A stretch of 5,256 nt of DNA, taken from NCBI GenBank assembly GCA_903910495.1, contig CAIVZW010000404.1:1-5256 (forward strand), given 5' to 3'. Position numbers and translations under genes: made by a program. This document shows positions 1 to 5,248 of this stretch, piece by piece. The DNA comes from an uncultured beta proteobacterium. GTDB lineage: Bacteria > Pseudomonadota > Gammaproteobacteria > Burkholderiales > Rhodocyclaceae. Under the pieces are notes generated by a model that was not told the DNA's origin, did no database searches, and saw only the letters and a program-made list of their open reading frames with translations. The stretch's first letter is position 1. Every line of letters starts with the position of its first letter.

Positions 1-262
1 AACCTAAAAAACTCAGTTGAACAGGTAAAAACCCGCTCATGGTTCGACAGGCTCACCCCGAGGGCATTTCTTCGGGTGAGCTTCGCTAACCCTCAGGGCA
101 CACCACGAACGGTTTTTTAAGCTATCACCCGAAGGGTGAAACACCCGTTCGCCCTGAGCAGCCCGCACAGCGGGCATGTCCCCCAAGGGGATTTGAGCCC
201 AAGGCCCCGTTGCCTTCGGGGCATCGAAGGGTCCGTAATCTTGCAACTGCGGTTTTTAGGTT
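1..262. repeat. Structured intergenic repeat with terminal inverted repeats (MITE-like)
   Basis: The first 10 bases (AACCTAAAAA) are the exact inverse of 253-262 (TTTTTAGGTT). The match continues inward with 17 of the outer 20 positions agreeing (1-20 against 243-262, sharing CAGTTG). Between these ends lie nested hairpins: an imperfect palindrome 41-91 with perfect 8-bp arms GCTCACCC/GGGTGAGC at 51-58 and 74-81; a bulged stem 92-99 plus 107-112 with 145-158, capped by CACCC-GAA-GGGTG at 126-138; GCCCGC-ACA-GCGGGC at 161-175; TCCCC-CAA-GGGGA at 179-191; and GCCCCG/CGGGGC at 204-222. The blocks TTCGACAGGCTCACC and CCGTTCGCCCTGAGC resemble a dispersed intergenic repeat common in proteobacteria (recollection, not a search). 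No transposase is encoded, so it would be non-autonomous. The left flank is outside the window, so a target-site duplication cannot be tested, and the true left end could lie further out. Confidence 0.65.
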
Positions 263-438
263 AAATTGGAATTGACCTCCCCACGCCACGCCATACGGCT
301 CTGCATTCTTTTTTACGAGTCGCAGATGAGTAAATCTACAGAAATCAACCCCGCGTCTGGCGGACGGTTCAGGCGGCCTGTTTTAAGTTCATCGTAATGG
401 GTTTCCCTTCAGCGTTGGAGTCGGCGTTCTCTTTTGCC
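263..438. other. Intergenic stretch without a recognised gene
   Basis: Between the repeat and the dctQ promoter I see no convincing gene. There is a short C-rich run with CCACGCCACGCC near 280-291, and a tiny palindrome CAGG-CGG-CCTG at 370-380 followed by TTTT. The latter could be a very weak terminator for a gene lying left of the window. A 23-codon frame at 326-397 lacks a good ribosome binding site. Confidence 0.5.
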
Positions 439-467
439 TTGACTTCTTGTTTTCGTTTATGTAACGT
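439..467 (+). promoter_or_regulatory. Probable promoter of the dctQM-PPC-dctP operon
   Basis: TTGACT at 439-444 matches five of six bases of the sigma-70 -35 consensus. With a 17-bp spacer the -10 would be TAACGT at 462-467, which matches only three of six bases and lies inside the first palindrome. A weaker alternative is TTGTTT (447-452) with CATGAT (470-475). Either choice puts the start near 474-482 and leaves a leader of about 110-117 nt before dctQ. The weak -10 overlapping an operator suits a repressed, inducible promoter. The exact start is an inference. Confidence 0.45.
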
Positions 468-472
468 TTCAT
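459..472. promoter_or_regulatory. LacI-type operator O1
   Basis: ATGTAACGTTTCAT is a 14-bp near-perfect palindrome of the form ATGnAACGTTnCAT with a central CG, the hallmark of LacI/PurR-family operators. It overlaps the predicted -10 of the operon promoter, so occupancy should block RNA polymerase. The regulator encoded at 3939-4982 is the obvious candidate ligand; this assignment is by context only. Confidence 0.7.
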
Positions 473-478
473 GATGCC

Positions 479-492
479 ATGCAACGTTACAT
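479..492. promoter_or_regulatory. LacI-type operator O2
   Basis: ATGCAACGTTACAT is a second copy of the ATGnAACGTTnCAT palindrome. Its centre (485/486) is exactly 20 bp from that of O1, roughly two helical turns, so two dimers would sit side by side on nearly the same DNA face. It lies at or just after the predicted transcription start. Confidence 0.7.
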
Positions 493-522
493 GAACAACT
501 TAGCGGCCCGCAACAGAAGCGC

Positions 523-542
523 GCAAGATACCTGAGTCTTGC
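523..542 (+). other. Stem-loop in the dctQ leader
   Basis: GCAAGA (523-528) pairs with TCTTGC (537-542). A further T-G wobble pair leaves a 6-nt loop. The hairpin lies in the predicted leader about 48 nt upstream of the dctQ start. Its role is unknown; it could affect mRNA stability. No riboswitch class was recognised. Confidence 0.35.
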
Positions 543-590
543 CTACGTGACCGGGGCCAAGTCGAACTATATAAAGAGGGCGGGGAATCA

Positions 591-1061
591 ATGAAACTGA
601 TCTTCAGGCTGGACAAGGACATCAGTATCCTTTGCCTTTCTGTCATGCTTTTTACTGTCATCGCGCAGGTGCTGATGCGCGAGCTCTTCAATTTCCCGCT
701 GGTCGGCGCCGAGGAATTTGTCCGTTACATGATGATCTGGATCGTTCTCTTTCCGCTGGCCTTCACGCTGCGCGAGGGGGGGCACATCGAGATGACCGAG
801 CTGCGGGACATGCTTCCTCGCCCGCTGCGCACCGGCTTGAAGTTCCTGAGTGACGTTTCTTCGATCGTCGTTTTCGCGATCGTGTCCTGGTCGTCGCTCT
901 CGGTGATTCTTGAAAACGCGAACAACACGACGGCGACTTTGCAGATCCCCTTCTGGATTTTCTTCCTGCCCAACTTCCTTGGCTTCCTGATGCTGATGGT
1001 CGGCTACATCCTGATTCTCACCAAGAGAATTGTTCCCAAACCCAGCATTGGCGTGGAGTGA
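591..1061 (+). CDS. dctQ: TRAP transporter small permease subunit, DctQ family
   Basis: A 156-residue inner-membrane protein, the small subunit of a TRAP permease. It associates with the large DctM subunit and is needed for ion-coupled uptake of the ligand delivered by DctP. Four hydrophobic segments are visible, at about residues 13-29, 43-61, 87-105 and 121-143, the usual topology and length. Family-like stretches include the RELFNFPLVGAEEFVRYMMIW region (residues 30-50, aromatic/acidic motif after helix 1), REGGHIEM (61-68, conserved G-x-H) and an IPFWIFFLPNFLGF segment at the start of helix 4. The ATG at 591 is preceded by GAGGG (576-580) with 10 nt spacing. It is the first gene of the operon, with the stop 4 nt before the dctM start, implying translational coupling. 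The family assignment is firm; the substrate is unknown. The symbol is the generic family name. Confidence 0.93.
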   Translation: MKLIFRLDKDISILCLSVMLFTVIAQVLMRELFNFPLVGAEEFVRYMMIWIVLFPLAFTLREGGHIEMTELRDMLPRPLRTGLKFLSDVSSIVVFAIVSWSSLSVILENANNTTATLQIPFWIFFLPNFLGFLMLMVGYILILTKRIVPKPSIGVE

Positions 1062-1065
1062 GGCT

Positions 1066-2343
1066 ATGGGTTCCGCGATTTTGATCATGTTTCTCGTGTT
1101 GTTCCTGGTGGGGTTCCCGGTTGTCACGGCGATCCTGATCCCGAGCATCTTTTACATTGTGACTATGGGCCTGCCGCTCGACCTGATGGCCCAGCGCATG
1201 CAGTACTCTCTCGATTCCTACACGCTCTGCGCGGTGCCGCTGTTCATCCTGGTCGGTAACCTGATGAATAGTTCCGGCATAACGACGCGCATATTTCACT
1301 TTGCCGATGTGCTGACCGGACGGCTTCCTGGCGGACTCGCGCAAGTCAATATATTCGCCAGCCTGGTGTTCTCGGGGATGTCAGGTGCGGCTTTGGCCGA
1401 CGTCGGCGGGCTCGGGCAAATCGAAATCAAGGCGATGAAGGAGAAGGGCTTCACCGTGCCCTATTCGGCCGCGGTGACCGTCGCCTCAGCGACGGTCGGT
1501 CCGATCTTCCCGCCGAGCATTCCGCTGGTCATTTACGGTTCGGTCGCCGGCGTGTCGATCGTCAATCTGCTCGTCGGAGGCATCGGGCCGGCCCTGGTCG
1601 CCGTCGTTGCAATGATGATCTTGACCGCTGTACTGGCGAAAATACGCAATTTCCCGCGCGCCGAACGCTGGCCAACGCGCCAGGAAATGATCAGTGCCCT
1701 GATGCCGGCCCTGCCGGCGTTGCTGACCCCGGTGCTGCTGGTCGCCGGCATGCTGACCGGTATCTTCACGCCGACCGAGGCCTCGGCGTTGACCGTCGGC
1801 TACGTGCTCGTGATCAGCCATTTTGTCTATCACGACCTGACCTGGAAGTCGCTGCCAGTGGCACTTTACGAAACGATCAAATCGACCTGTTGCGTGCTGA
1901 TCATCGTCGCTGCCGCGGCGATCTTTGGCTGGATCCTCGCAGCCGAGCAGATTCCCCAGATCTTCTCGGTGTGGTTCATGTCGATCAGCAAGGAGCCCTG
2001 GATCCTGCTCCTGCTGCTCAACCTGATGCTGTTCGTTGTCGGCATGTTTCTCGACAGCACGACGGCGATCCTGCTCTTCGTTCCGATCATTATTCCGCCT
2101 CTGGTCCAGGCCGGCATTGACCCGGTCCACCTCGGACTGATCTTTGTCTTCAACATCATGTGCGGTCTGATCACGCCGCCGATGGGCCTGTCGCTGTTCA
2201 TGGTCAGCAAGGTCGGTGGTGTGCCGATCAAGGAAGTCGTGCGCGAGGTCATTCCCTATTACATCCCGCTCGGCGCGACGCTGCTGCTGATCACCTACGT
2301 TCCACAGATCGTTCTGTGGATTCCCAACCTGCTGGTCAAGTAA
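1066..2343 (+). CDS. dctM: TRAP transporter large permease subunit, DctM family
   Basis: A 425-residue polytopic membrane protein, the main translocation channel of the TRAP transporter, expected to use the sodium or proton gradient to import the ligand handed over by DctP. It is hydrophobic throughout, with the typical family length. Recognisable DctM motifs in order are SGMSGAALADVGGLG (103-117), GPIFPPSIPLVIYG (145-158), GIFTPTEASA (232-241), FLDSTTAILLFVPIIIPP (328-345) and GLITPPMGLSLF (367-378). I chose ATG 1066 because GGAG at 1055-1058 lies 7 nt before it and the resulting N-terminus begins directly in the first membrane helix. A TTG at 1030 in the same frame would add 12 residues overlapping dctQ with no better ribosome binding site. 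The gene starts 4 nt after the dctQ stop. A perfect 8-bp inverted repeat lies in the last codons (2301-2320). Substrate not determined. Confidence 0.95.
   Translation: MGSAILIMFLVLFLVGFPVVTAILIPSIFYIVTMGLPLDLMAQRMQYSLDSYTLCAVPLFILVGNLMNSSGITTRIFHFADVLTGRLPGGLAQVNIFASLVFSGMSGAALADVGGLGQIEIKAMKEKGFTVPYSAAVTVASATVGPIFPPSIPLVIYGSVAGVSIVNLLVGGIGPALVAVVAMMILTAVLAKIRNFPRAERWPTRQEMISALMPALPALLTPVLLVAGMLTGIFTPTEASALTVGYVLVISHFVYHDLTWKSLPVALYETIKSTCCVLIIVAAAAIFGWILAAEQIPQIFSVWFMSISKEPWILLLLLNLMLFVVGMFLDSTTAILLFVPIIIPPLVQAGIDPVHLGLIFVFNIMCGLITPPMGLSLFMVSKVGGVPIKEVVREVIPYYIPLGATLLLITYVPQIVLWIPNLLVK
2301..2320 (+). other. Perfect stem-loop in the 3' end of dctM
   Basis: TCCACAGA (2301-2308) and TCTGTGGA (2313-2320) form a perfect 8-bp inverted repeat with a TCGT loop, inside codons ending about 20 nt before the dctM stop. 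It sits upstream of the ribosome binding site of the PPC gene (2359-2364). It may be an mRNA processing, stability or coupling element, or a coincidence of the codons for VPQIVLWI. Confidence 0.4.
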
Positions 2344-2370
2344 AAACAACCCTACGCGAAGGAATATCCC

Positions 2371-2781
2371 ATGAAAGGCTTCCGTTACAACACCACCCAG
2401 AACATGTTCTTCGTCCGGCTCAACACCGGCGAAGATATTCTCCTGTCGCTGCGCAAGGCCGTTGCCGAATACGGCATCAAGAACGCCGTCATCCTCTCGG
2501 CCTTCGGTTCGGTGACGAGCTATCATTTTCACGTCGTCGACAAGATTGTGACGCCGCCGCACGACGCCTTCCTGAAGGGCGAACAGGCTTGCGACATCCT
2601 CAGCCTCAACGGCCTCATCATTGACGGCCGCGTGCACGCGCACATCACGCTGAGCGATACGCGGATCGCCTTCGGCGGCCATCTCGAGGAGGGCTGCAAG
2701 GTGTTCACCTTCAGCGCCATCACCATGGCCGAGATGAGCGACGCGGACTTTACCGACTGGGACGCGATGCGCGATCTGTAA
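2371..2781 (+). CDS. PPC/DUF296 domain protein in TRAP operon
   Basis: A 136-residue, probably cytoplasmic protein made up entirely of one PPC (plants and prokaryotes conserved, DUF296) domain. There is no signal peptide and no membrane segment. Family features seen are an N-terminal LNTGEDILLSLRKAVAEYGI stretch (residues 17-36), AVILSAFGSV (39-48), DILSLNGLI (75-83), and the characteristic HAH (89-91) followed by GGHLEEGCKVFTF (102-114). The three histidines H89, H91 and H104 could form a metal site, as suggested for prokaryotic PPC proteins. Members often carry a Glu shortly after the GGHL block; here an Ala (A116) appears to occupy that position, though this alignment is from memory. No enzymatic reaction is established for the family. 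ATG 2371 has AAGGAA at 2359-2364. It follows dctM by 27 nt and precedes dctP by 94 nt, so it is co-transcribed with the transporter. A role in handling or sensing the imported compound is inference. Confidence 0.85.
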   Translation: MKGFRYNTTQNMFFVRLNTGEDILLSLRKAVAEYGIKNAVILSAFGSVTSYHFHVVDKIVTPPHDAFLKGEQACDILSLNGLIIDGRVHAHITLSDTRIAFGGHLEEGCKVFTFSAITMAEMSDADFTDWDAMRDL

Positions 2782-2793
2782 GCTTTTGTCTCG

Positions 2794-2823
2794 GGAGAAA
2801 GGCCGCGCACAGAGCCTTTTTCC
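2794..2823 (+). other. Intercistronic stem-loop between PPC gene and dctP
   Basis: GGAGAAAGGC (2794-2803) pairs with GCCTTTTTCC (2814-2823) over 10 bp with one G-T wobble and a 10-nt loop. The T run lies within the right arm rather than after it, so it is at best a leaky terminator. It is better read as an RNA processing or stabilising hairpin that would let the binding-protein message accumulate separately. No convincing promoter was found in the 94-nt gap (2782-2875). Confidence 0.45.
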
Positions 2824-2875
2824 GGTTGCTCGCTGTGCACGATGAACCCGCTTCATTAACGTCTTTGGAGGTGTC

Positions 2876-3865
2876 ATGAAAAAACTGATGTCGTTTCTCT
2901 GCCTGTGCGTCGCATTTGGCTCCACTGCGTACGCGCAAACCAAGCCTGTCGTCATCAAGTACGCGCACGTTGGCATGGCCAACGAATCGCAGACCCGCTA
3001 TGCCGCAGAACTCGCCGATCTGATCAAGGAGAAAACGCAAGGCGAGGTGACGCTGCAACTCTTCCCGAACTCACAGCTCGGCGGCGTTGCCGAAATGGTC
3101 GACGGCGTCAAGATGGGCGCCATCGGCATGGGCCACCATGACTTCGCCTCGCTCGGCAAATTCCTGCCTGACATGTCGGTGTTCAACGCGCCCTACATTT
3201 ATCGCGACGGCGTGCATGCCGTTCTCGCGACTTCGCCCAAGACCTCACCGGTGCTGCGCGAACTGAATGAGAAGCTGGTCAAGACCGCCAGTATGCGCGT
3301 GCTCGGGACCTTCTACCGTGGTGCCCGCCAGATGTCGACGAACTTCCCGGTCTATTCACCGGCTGACCTCAAGGGCAAGAAGATTCGTGCGGTTCCGCTG
3401 CAACTGTGGCAGACCATGATCCAGGGCATGGGTGCGATCCCGACGCCGGTCGAAATTGCCGAGCTCTATACCGCGCTGCTTTCGGGCATGGTCAGCGGTC
3501 AGGAAAATCCGCTCACAAACATCCTGGCCTTGAAGTTCTACGAAGTGCAAACGCATGTGATCATGACCGGCCACATGCAATCGGTGCTTTCGACCTTCGT
3601 CAATGAAAAGGTCTGGCAATCGCTGTCTGAAAAGAACCGGGCGATCTTCGACGGGGCGATGGTCGAAATGGCCAACCGCAGCCTGTCATGGGCCACTGGC
3701 GATGAGAAAGCGGCGCGCGCACAGATCGAAGCCAAGGGCGTGAAATTCATCGACGAGAGCAACGGGCTGAACAACAAGGCCTTCCGCGACGCAGTGAATG
3801 CCAAGATGCTGCAGGATTTCCCGAACTGGAAAGACTATATTGCACGCATAGAGCAGATCAAGTAG
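2876..3865 (+). CDS. dctP: TRAP transporter solute-binding protein, DctP family
   Basis: A 329-residue periplasmic substrate-binding protein that captures the ligand and delivers it to the DctQM permease. Residues 1-20 form a Sec signal peptide (MKK start, hydrophobic core, AYA cleavage site before Q21). DctP family motifs follow: an IKYAHVGMANESQTRYA start, FPNSQLGG (63-70), YRGARQMSTNFPVYSPADLKG (147-167), KIRAVP (169-174) and the helix with ELYTALLSGMVSGQENPL (196-213). R151, R171 and N211 keep the 20- and 40-residue spacing of SiaP R127, R147 and N187, where R147 binds the ligand carboxylate. This predicts a carboxylated ligand but not which one. GGAGG at 2867-2871 is a strong ribosome binding site 4 nt before the ATG, consistent with high expression. 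It is the last gene of the operon, downstream of the permease genes. Sugar acids or dicarboxylates are plausible substrates, and the LacI-type regulator leans toward a sugar-derived acid; this is weak inference. Confidence 0.95.
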   Translation: MKKLMSFLCLCVAFGSTAYAQTKPVVIKYAHVGMANESQTRYAAELADLIKEKTQGEVTLQLFPNSQLGGVAEMVDGVKMGAIGMGHHDFASLGKFLPDMSVFNAPYIYRDGVHAVLATSPKTSPVLRELNEKLVKTASMRVLGTFYRGARQMSTNFPVYSPADLKGKKIRAVPLQLWQTMIQGMGAIPTPVEIAELYTALLSGMVSGQENPLTNILALKFYEVQTHVIMTGHMQSVLSTFVNEKVWQSLSEKNRAIFDGAMVEMANRSLSWATGDEKAARAQIEAKGVKFIDESNGLNNKAFRDAVNAKMLQDFPNWKDYIARIEQIK

Positions 3866-3875
3866 TGATGGTCTC

Positions 3876-3918
3876 CGGTGGGTTGGCTGCTGCGGCTGCC
3901 GGCTCACCGTGGTCTTTT
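3876..3918 (+). terminator. Probable intrinsic terminator after dctP
   Basis: The bases 3876-3887 can pair along their whole length with 3898-3909: 12 pairs, three of them G-T, closed by CGGTG/CACCG, with a 10-nt loop. A T-rich stretch, TGGTCTTTT (3910-3918), follows. The T run is interrupted, so termination may be incomplete and some read-through into the regulator gene is possible. It lies 10 nt after the dctP stop and ends just upstream of the regulator's -10 motif. Confidence 0.55.
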
Positions 3919-3921
3919 GCT

Positions 3922-3930
3922 TGGTAGAAT
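3922..3930 (+). promoter_or_regulatory. Extended -10 promoter for the LacI-family gene
   Basis: TGG followed by TAGAAT (3925-3930) gives a TGn extended -10 element whose hexamer matches five of six consensus bases. No good -35 lies at 16-18 bp, which extended -10 promoters tolerate. Transcription would start around 3937-3939, at or within 2 nt of the ATG at 3939, giving a leaderless or nearly leaderless mRNA. This agrees with the absence of a clear Shine-Dalgarno before that ATG. No copy of the ATGnAACGTTnCAT operator is visible here. Confidence 0.5.
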
Positions 3931-3938
3931 GTGAATCC

Positions 3939-4982
3939 ATGATCAGATTACGTGATGTCGCTGAACGCGCCGGTGTTTGCGTCAGTACTGTCTCGAATGT
4001 GGTCAACGGCAGAACGGGAACGGTCGGCGCGGACATTTTGCAACGCGTTCAGGAGTCGATTGCGGCACTCGGCTATCAGCCGAACCGCGCCGCCCGCTTC
4101 CTGAAGACCGGGCATACGCCGCTGATTGGCTTGCTTGTCCCTTCGGTCGCCACGCCGACCTGGGGGCTGCTTGCGCGTTCGGTCGAGATTGTCGCGCAGA
4201 GCGAATTCGGTTTCCGTATCCTGGTCGGCAACACCGACCGCGACCCGCAGAAGGAAATGAGTTTCCTCGGCGACCTCTGGTCGCACGGTATACGCGGGGT
4301 AATTATCGTCTCCCCTTTGCTGCAACAGAATCATTTCCGGGACGCGATCAAACGCGGCCTGGTCGCCGTATGTCACGATCAATGTCCGGTTCCGGGCAGC
4401 ACGCTCAACGTCGACTACGTATCGATCGACCACCGCGAAGCAATCAGCCTTGCCGTCAATCACCTGATCGAAAACGGGCATAAGCGTCTGGCCTTTGCGA
4501 CGGCTTCCGGCAAGAGCGTGAGCCGGCAGGACAAGATTGAAGGTTTTCGCGCGACTGCGGCTAAGGCCGGGCTTTCCGCCACGGCAGACATCATCGAAGG
4601 CCAGGCTTCGACGAGCTATGGCGATGACGAGATGCTGCAACTCGGGCGAAACATTGCAGAACAGATCGCCGCGCGAACGCTTCGCCCGACCGGTGTCGTG
4701 GCATTGAACGACATGCTCGCGACCGGCCTTATTCTCGGCTTCCAGAGTATCGGTCTGCGCGTGCCCGACGATATATCGGTAGTTGGCATGGACGACCTGC
4801 CGATTGCCGCTTTTATTCCGCCGGCGATATCGTCGGTCCGCTCACCGATCAATGAAATGGCCAGGAAAATGGTTGGACGCATTGTCCAGCGCCTGAAAAA
4901 TCCACAACAGAAGGTGGAGAAATACATCTACTCGCCGCTTCTCGTTAGACGCGGTTCGGTTGCCGATCTGACGAGATCCTGA
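3939..4982 (+). CDS. LacI-family transcriptional regulator
   Basis: A 347-residue LacI/GalR-type regulator with an N-terminal helix-turn-helix and a periplasmic-binding-protein-like effector domain. The HTH covers about residues 3-22 (LRDVAERAGVCVSTVSNVVN). By comparison with LacI, specificity positions Y17, Q18 and R22 are V15, S16 and N20 here. The hinge segment NRAARFLKTGHT (49-60) keeps the leucine (L55) that in LacI/PurR inserts at the central CpG of the operator, which fits the CG-centred palindromes at 459-492. The effector domain starts near PLIGLLVPS (61-69) and ends with the usual VVGMDDLPIA (271-280) and a C-terminal LLVRRGS. A cysteine (C14) replaces the common Ser of the GVS turn. 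I chose ATG 3939 because the HTH begins two residues later; a GTG at 3909 in frame would add ten unusual residues and lies inside the terminator hairpin. It probably represses the TRAP operon until an inducer binds; an activator role cannot be excluded. Confidence 0.93.
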   Translation: MIRLRDVAERAGVCVSTVSNVVNGRTGTVGADILQRVQESIAALGYQPNRAARFLKTGHTPLIGLLVPSVATPTWGLLARSVEIVAQSEFGFRILVGNTDRDPQKEMSFLGDLWSHGIRGVIIVSPLLQQNHFRDAIKRGLVAVCHDQCPVPGSTLNVDYVSIDHREAISLAVNHLIENGHKRLAFATASGKSVSRQDKIEGFRATAAKAGLSATADIIEGQASTSYGDDEMLQLGRNIAEQIAARTLRPTGVVALNDMLATGLILGFQSIGLRVPDDISVVGMDDLPIAAFIPPAISSVRSPINEMARKMVGRIVQRLKNPQQKVEKYIYSPLLVRRGSVADLTRS

Positions 4983-5080
4983 CGATCGCGCCAAGCGTAT
5001 CGGGTACTTGCCTCAACACAACGCATAACCAAAATCTTGCCCGTCAACTGGATAATCCGGATACCCAAAGAGGCTGAAAG

Positions 5081-5099
5081 AACAGTCAGTCTGATTGTT
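5081..5099. terminator. Weak hairpin downstream of the LacI-family gene
   Basis: AACAGTCA (5081-5088) pairs with TGATTGTT (5092-5099) over 8 bp with one G-T wobble and a 3-nt loop. It is AT-rich and followed by only one further T on the + strand, so it is a poor intrinsic terminator. It is the only hairpin candidate after the regulator, about 100 nt beyond its stop. Confidence 0.25.
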
Positions 5100-5121
5100 T
5101 AAGGCCGACTAAACATTTCCC

Positions 5122-5152
5122 AGGACACGACTGAAATCGAGTGCGGTATACT
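5122..5152 (+). promoter_or_regulatory. Putative promoter for the gene starting at the right edge
   Basis: TATACT at 5147-5152 matches five of six -10 bases. The best -35-like hexamer is AGGACA (5122-5127), but the 19-bp spacer is long. The -10 lies inside the dyad GTGCGGTATACTCGCAC (5141-5157), whose GTGCG/CGCAC arms flank a GTATAC core, so a regulator could compete for it. The start would be near 5159, leaving a leader of about 90 nt before ATG 5249. Confidence 0.45.
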
Positions 5153-5248
5153 CGCACGTCTGTGTTCCGGCCCGGCCTGGTGCAAAGGTCCTCGCCGTCG
5201 GTCGTATTTCGCAGTTTTTCAGTTATTCCAGCCAGTTGGGGAGATGAG

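Noticed and set aside
37..246. A 69-codon minus-strand open frame ending in GEPVEP inside the left repeat
   Set aside because: It is read from the TTCGACAGGCTCACC-type repeat and its hairpins. The GEPVEP ending is simply the translation of that repeat, there is no ribosome binding site of note, and the composition is not protein-like.
326..397. A 23-codon frame starting MSKSTEINPASGG
   Set aside because: There is no clear ribosome binding site, no recognisable family, and it lies upstream of the operon promoter with no supporting context.
547..575. GTGACC with TATAAA as a dctQ promoter
   Set aside because: The hexamers are fair, but transcription would start near 582 and exclude the dctQ ribosome binding site at 576-580. 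The twin operators also point to a promoter further upstream.
1030..1065. Upstream TTG start for dctM
   Set aside because: It would overlap dctQ and add residues not typical of DctM. ATG 1066 has GGAG at good spacing and starts directly with the first membrane helix.
2854..2867. TTAACGTC near the dctP ribosome binding site as a third operator
   Set aside because: Only part of the AACGTT core matches and the ATG/CAT arms are missing.
1486..2982. A 498-codon open frame on the minus strand opposite dctM, the PPC gene and part of dctP
   Set aside because: It is rich in Arg, His, Gln and Asp with no domain, and runs antisense across three well-supported genes. This is the usual shadow of GC-rich coding DNA.
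3909..3938. Upstream GTG start for the LacI-family gene
   Set aside because: It adds ten residues ahead of the conserved HTH start and lies within the predicted terminator, upstream of the -10 motif.
3929..3940. ATGTGAATCCAT before the regulator as an autoregulatory operator
   Set aside because: The ATG and CAT ends are spaced by 6 rather than 8 bases and the AACGTT core is absent.
5096..5115. TGTTTA/TAAACA dyad in the right intergenic region
   Set aside because: The arms are six AT-rich bases with an 8-nt gap. This could easily occur by chance and no matching site or regulator was found.
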